Source: Blastomyces gilchristii SLH14081
Taxonomy: Eukaryota > Ascomycota > Eurotiomycetes > Onygenales > Ajellomycetaceae
Reading direction: 5' to 3'
NCBI RefSeq assembly: GCF_000003855.2
Contig: NW_003101674.1
Location: 2,415,391-2,435,518, forward strand
Length of the DNA stretch: 20,128 bases
Both the position numbers and the translations under genes were made by a program. Positions 17,200 through 20,128 of this stretch are shown here, piece by piece (positions within the stretch are counted from its first letter, which is position 1; each line of letters starts with the position of its first letter). The notes below the pieces were generated by a model, which worked only from the letters and a program-made list of their open reading frames with translations, had not been told where the DNA came from and did no database searches.

Positions 17200-19000
17200 A
17201 GTGATAAATATCTCAGCTTAAGTTAAACTTTCACTTCATTCTCATCTCTGTCAATGAAATTATTAGAATATTATATATTATCAGTGTAACAGTTGAATAT
17301 ATACTTTTAACAATTTTTTCATAACTCTAGAATTGATTTGATGTGTAAATTCATTGAATCATCTTGAAGATAGCAGTTAAATTCAGTTTTATAAGCCTGT
17401 AGTTTTGCCTGATTTTCAGTTGTAATCAATGTATACAAGTTCTGTTTCAAAGTTAGTATTATAGTTCTATATGATATGAAGTGTTATCAAAGATTATTAC
17501 TTACTAGAAAATTGTATTTCACTGTCTTCACATCTCTAACATCTGCTTATTTAAATCTCTGATAGTTGACATTGTAGTAGTCTCAGACAAATTTAATATA
17601 TAAGTCTTATTTCTTCTCTATTCAATCTTGAGAAGTGTAGATATTTACTCAACAGAAGAAATCTAGTAGAGCTGCTATAGCATAGTACTCTGTAAAAGAT
17701 TGTTCAGTTTTGCTGTAATAATATACTAGTTTATTTCTTACAGTAATAATAGCCTGCACTATAGCATTATTTCAGACTGAATTTCTTTTTAAATGATGTA
17801 ACTGCTTCTTAAGATAAGTAAATAAACTGTTATACACTTATCAGACTGACTGCAGCATTGATGTATAAGTGATTGAGACTGTGTTTATTGTCTTATAAAA
17901 CTGAAAAAGTAAATTAATCATATATTTCAACTGAGTTCACTTTATATCAGAAAGTTTTAATATCTGAATCTTTTCTTAATCAGAGTATTGCACTCAATGA
18001 TCAATTATCTGATATAATTAAAGAGTGTAAATAATTATCTTATATATTGAACTTCACTGTGTTCTAACACTCTGTATCATATTCAGTGATATGACTGATT
18101 TGTTTATTTATTAAATATTATGAAATTATTATTATTATTTAGAGAAGATACAAATCATATTAAAAATATTTCAAATCTGAGATATTTAAATTATTAGTCA
18201 ATCTATTCAAAATTAACAGTAGTATTATTAAAAAGTATTATTAAAAATCATTATCTTTTATAAAGTGAATATAAAAGTTACTTGAGTAATCACTTTCATC
18301 TCATTCTCATCTTAAGAATCAGTCATCTTATTATTTATTATCTTGATGTTAAGATTCTTTATCAGTGTTTATATTACAAGTTAAATTACATGAGTAATGC
18401 AGAGAATATAACCTTGTTTATTATTCTAGAAATGCAAAGTCAATTTTTACTTCAAGCTCTTCATTATAGTGTAGTTATTCACAGTATTATCAGTTGTAAT
18501 TGTAAGAAGACTGAGACTAATATCTTAAAAATCATTTTTAATCACTGTTATTAATATCTCTGCTATATAATTCTCAGTATAACTACTGATTAATGATTTA
18601 AATTCAATTAATATCTCTTAATAAGTTCAGTTCTCATTAATACAATAACATATAACTCTTATAAATGTAAGATTGTTTGTACTAGTTCATACATTCACTG
18701 TAAGAGACACTCTTCAATGATTCTTCAACTCTGATTCTAGATATTATATATTGACTTTGTAATATATCTCAAGATTGAACTGAAGACATGATTAATATAA
18801 AATATAAAGATTTGAATTAAGTATTTGAAAAAGTGTTTGAAATTCAGGGTTTTCAATTGATTAAAGAGAAAGATTCAGAGATATATATATATAAAGTAAT
18901 TATTCATGAAAGTTATCAGATAAGAGTTATGAAATCAGAGTACTGATATATAATTATTTTCACATGATTTTCTTCAAGTTAGAAAGTTAGTGTTACTAAA
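17200..19000 (-). pseudogene. hAT-family DNA transposase, decayed
   Basis: Would cut and paste a hAT element. Minus-strand reading in order: PEFQTLFQIL near 18855-18826; TVNV-stop-TS near 18699-18682, where hAT has T-x-D-x-W-T-S, so the first catalytic Asp reads Asn at 18693-18695 and Trp is a stop; ITTDNTVNNYTIM near 18504-18465, with the second Asp at 18489-18491 intact; CITHVI near 18401-18384 (the hAT C-x2-H box); YNSLFTYLKKQLHHLK near 17840-17790; then YYSKTE and YYAIAALLD near 17715-17660. The C-terminal dimerisation region is only suggested (NQAKLQAYKTEFNCYLQDD near 17420-17365) and a frameshift follows. No BED finger, terminal repeats or start could be placed upstream. Stops throughout. 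Confidence 0.82.
18124..18141. repeat. Short (ATT)n microsatellite
   Basis: About five ATT units inside the degenerate hAT region. Confidence 0.6.
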
Positions 19001-19890
19001 CATCATTATTTGATAGAGTAATTTATTAGCTTAGTAGTAATTTTCTAATTATTTTGCTTTTATTATCTATATTCTAATGACTTCAGATGTCAGAAAATTT
19101 TATCAGAGCTATAATCAGTTCATAATAAATATTTCTGAATAAAGTTGTAGTAATTACAGTAGATAAATAACTCTTCAGTAATCTGTAATACAATCTGTTA
19201 ATAATTATTTCATAGTTTATCTCAATATTTGTATTGAGTTTTTCATAAATTTCATGACCTGAAATCAGATATGCAGAATGAAGTGATTATTTATTACAAT
19301 TAAAAGAGAGTATTCTGTATTGAAGTGTAAATAATATAGACTGTGTAATTCACAGTGATATCTTAAAGAGTTTATAAATCTTTAATAGAAGTGAAAGAAG
19401 TGAAAGAAGTAAATTCAGAAGATATAATAAAGATAATAACTGATCACTGATGTATATAAGAAGAATTATTATAAGAGAAAATAATCTTCTTTTCTAGCTT
19501 AGTTATAATTTTAGTACTAACTCAGATTAAATATCATCAATGTATAAAAATAAATAAATAATCTTGATTAATCTCTGTCATATTTCTTGAAATATATTAA
19601 TATTGTGAAAGAGAGTGTTATCAAATTATATTATCAGATAATATTATTAAAAATATATTAATATTATGAATATTAATGTTGAAAAAATGTTGATACTTAT
19701 ACATTATAGTGATTTGTGAATTATAATAGTTAAATATATATATATATATTATTTGTAACATTGATTACAACTTGTACAATAATTTTTAAAAACTTAAAAT
19801 TAATTTCAATTATTAATAATTATAAACTTATAACTAACTAATATAAAAAGCAAAAATTTTTTTCTACTTATTATCTTTCCTCTCTTTCTT
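19001..19890. other. AT-rich stretch without recognisable genes
   Basis: May include the N-terminal and 5' part of the hAT element, but no motif is readable. It contains an (AT)n run at about 19735-19750, and a T-run near 19857-19863 marks the right side. Confidence 0.4.
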
Positions 19891-20128
19891 ATTCTTCTTA
19901 TCATTCTTCATAATTTATTTCTCATTCTTACTCTTCTTCTTCTTCTTCTTATCTGAGATCATAATTATCTTAAAATCTCTCTTCACTATCTTCTCAGAGA
20001 AGAGTTCTCACTACTTTCTCTCAGTCAGATTAATCTGTATCTCAAAATCCTGCATTTTCTAATCTACTGTCTTGAGTTTCATCTCAGTAGTAAGCAGATT
20101 GACATGCTTAGAGAGTAGAGCTGTCTTC
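19891..20128 (-). pseudogene. Lysine-rich C-terminal end of an unidentified protein
   Basis: Minus-strand reading from the window edge is protein-like: a heptad-like, probably coiled-coil stretch (LLSKHVNLLTTEMKLKTV), then ERK followed by two stops and ELFSEKIVKRDFKIIMI, then a run of Lys (near 19950-19929) and a second Lys-rich tail ending at TAG codons near 19900. Stops sit where Gln or Trp could have been. Basic tails after coiled coils occur in several fungal transposases, but nothing here identifies the family. The rest of the frame lies right of the window. Confidence 0.4.

Larger units (their letters stand above)
16489..17200. other. Non-coding, hairpin-rich region, possibly the 3' end of the hAT element
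   Basis: No coding pattern. It holds three clear inverted repeats (listed separately). It continues the 7830-8176 flank across the G2 insertion and borders the C-terminal end of the hAT pseudogene, so it may be hAT subterminal sequence. Terminal inverted repeats were not found by eye. Confidence 0.4.

Noticed and set aside
18282..18554. Plus-strand open frame of 90 codons
   Set aside because: It lies antisense to the hAT core containing TTDN and the C-x2-H box, which is the supported reading.
1..20128. tRNA, rRNA or host protein genes
   Set aside because: No cloverleaf, rRNA core or unbroken protein frame of known family was seen on either strand.

Overview
The window holds no recognisable host gene. 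It is a nest of decayed transposable elements in a very AT-rich block, and almost every reading frame is broken by point mutations. The mix of families suggests a filamentous fungus, most likely an ascomycete: a Tad1-like LINE carrying its own RNase H, two different Ty3/gypsy LTR retrotransposons and a hAT DNA transposon. So does the damage, which is C-to-T on both strands, as in repeat-induced point mutation (RIP). The species cannot be named from this sequence.

Layout. About 1-4003 (+) is a LINE that enters from beyond the left edge: endonuclease, reverse transcriptase, RNase H, C-terminal zinc knuckle, 3' UTR and a (TAA)n tail. About 4004-7829 (-) is gypsy element G1: LTR at the right, then gag, protease, RT and RNase H running leftward. 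It stops before integrase exactly where the LINE tail ends, so the LINE probably inserted into it. 7830-8176 is old flanking DNA. 8181-16484 (+) is gypsy element G2, complete from end to end: 167-bp LTRs, 4-bp target duplication GTAA, gag, pol in a different frame from gag, then an unusually long 2.1-kb stretch before the 3' LTR. 16489-17200 is hairpin-rich, about 17200-19000 (-) is a hAT transposase pseudogene, and 19890-20128 (-) is the lysine-rich end of an unidentified reading frame.

The main points of interest are four. (1) The mutation spectrum is mainly CpG plus CpC, not the classical CpA of RIP; the 20 differences between the two G2 LTRs show this directly. (2) G2 keeps one pol frame for about 4.1 kb, and its integrase glutamate is replaced by lysine exactly at the D,D-35-E position. 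(3) A cluster of nearly stop-free antisense frames lies between G2 pol and its 3' LTR. (4) An in-frame 39-bp minisatellite interrupts the G2 integrase. None of the elements appears able to move by itself. Domain edges are estimates made by eye.
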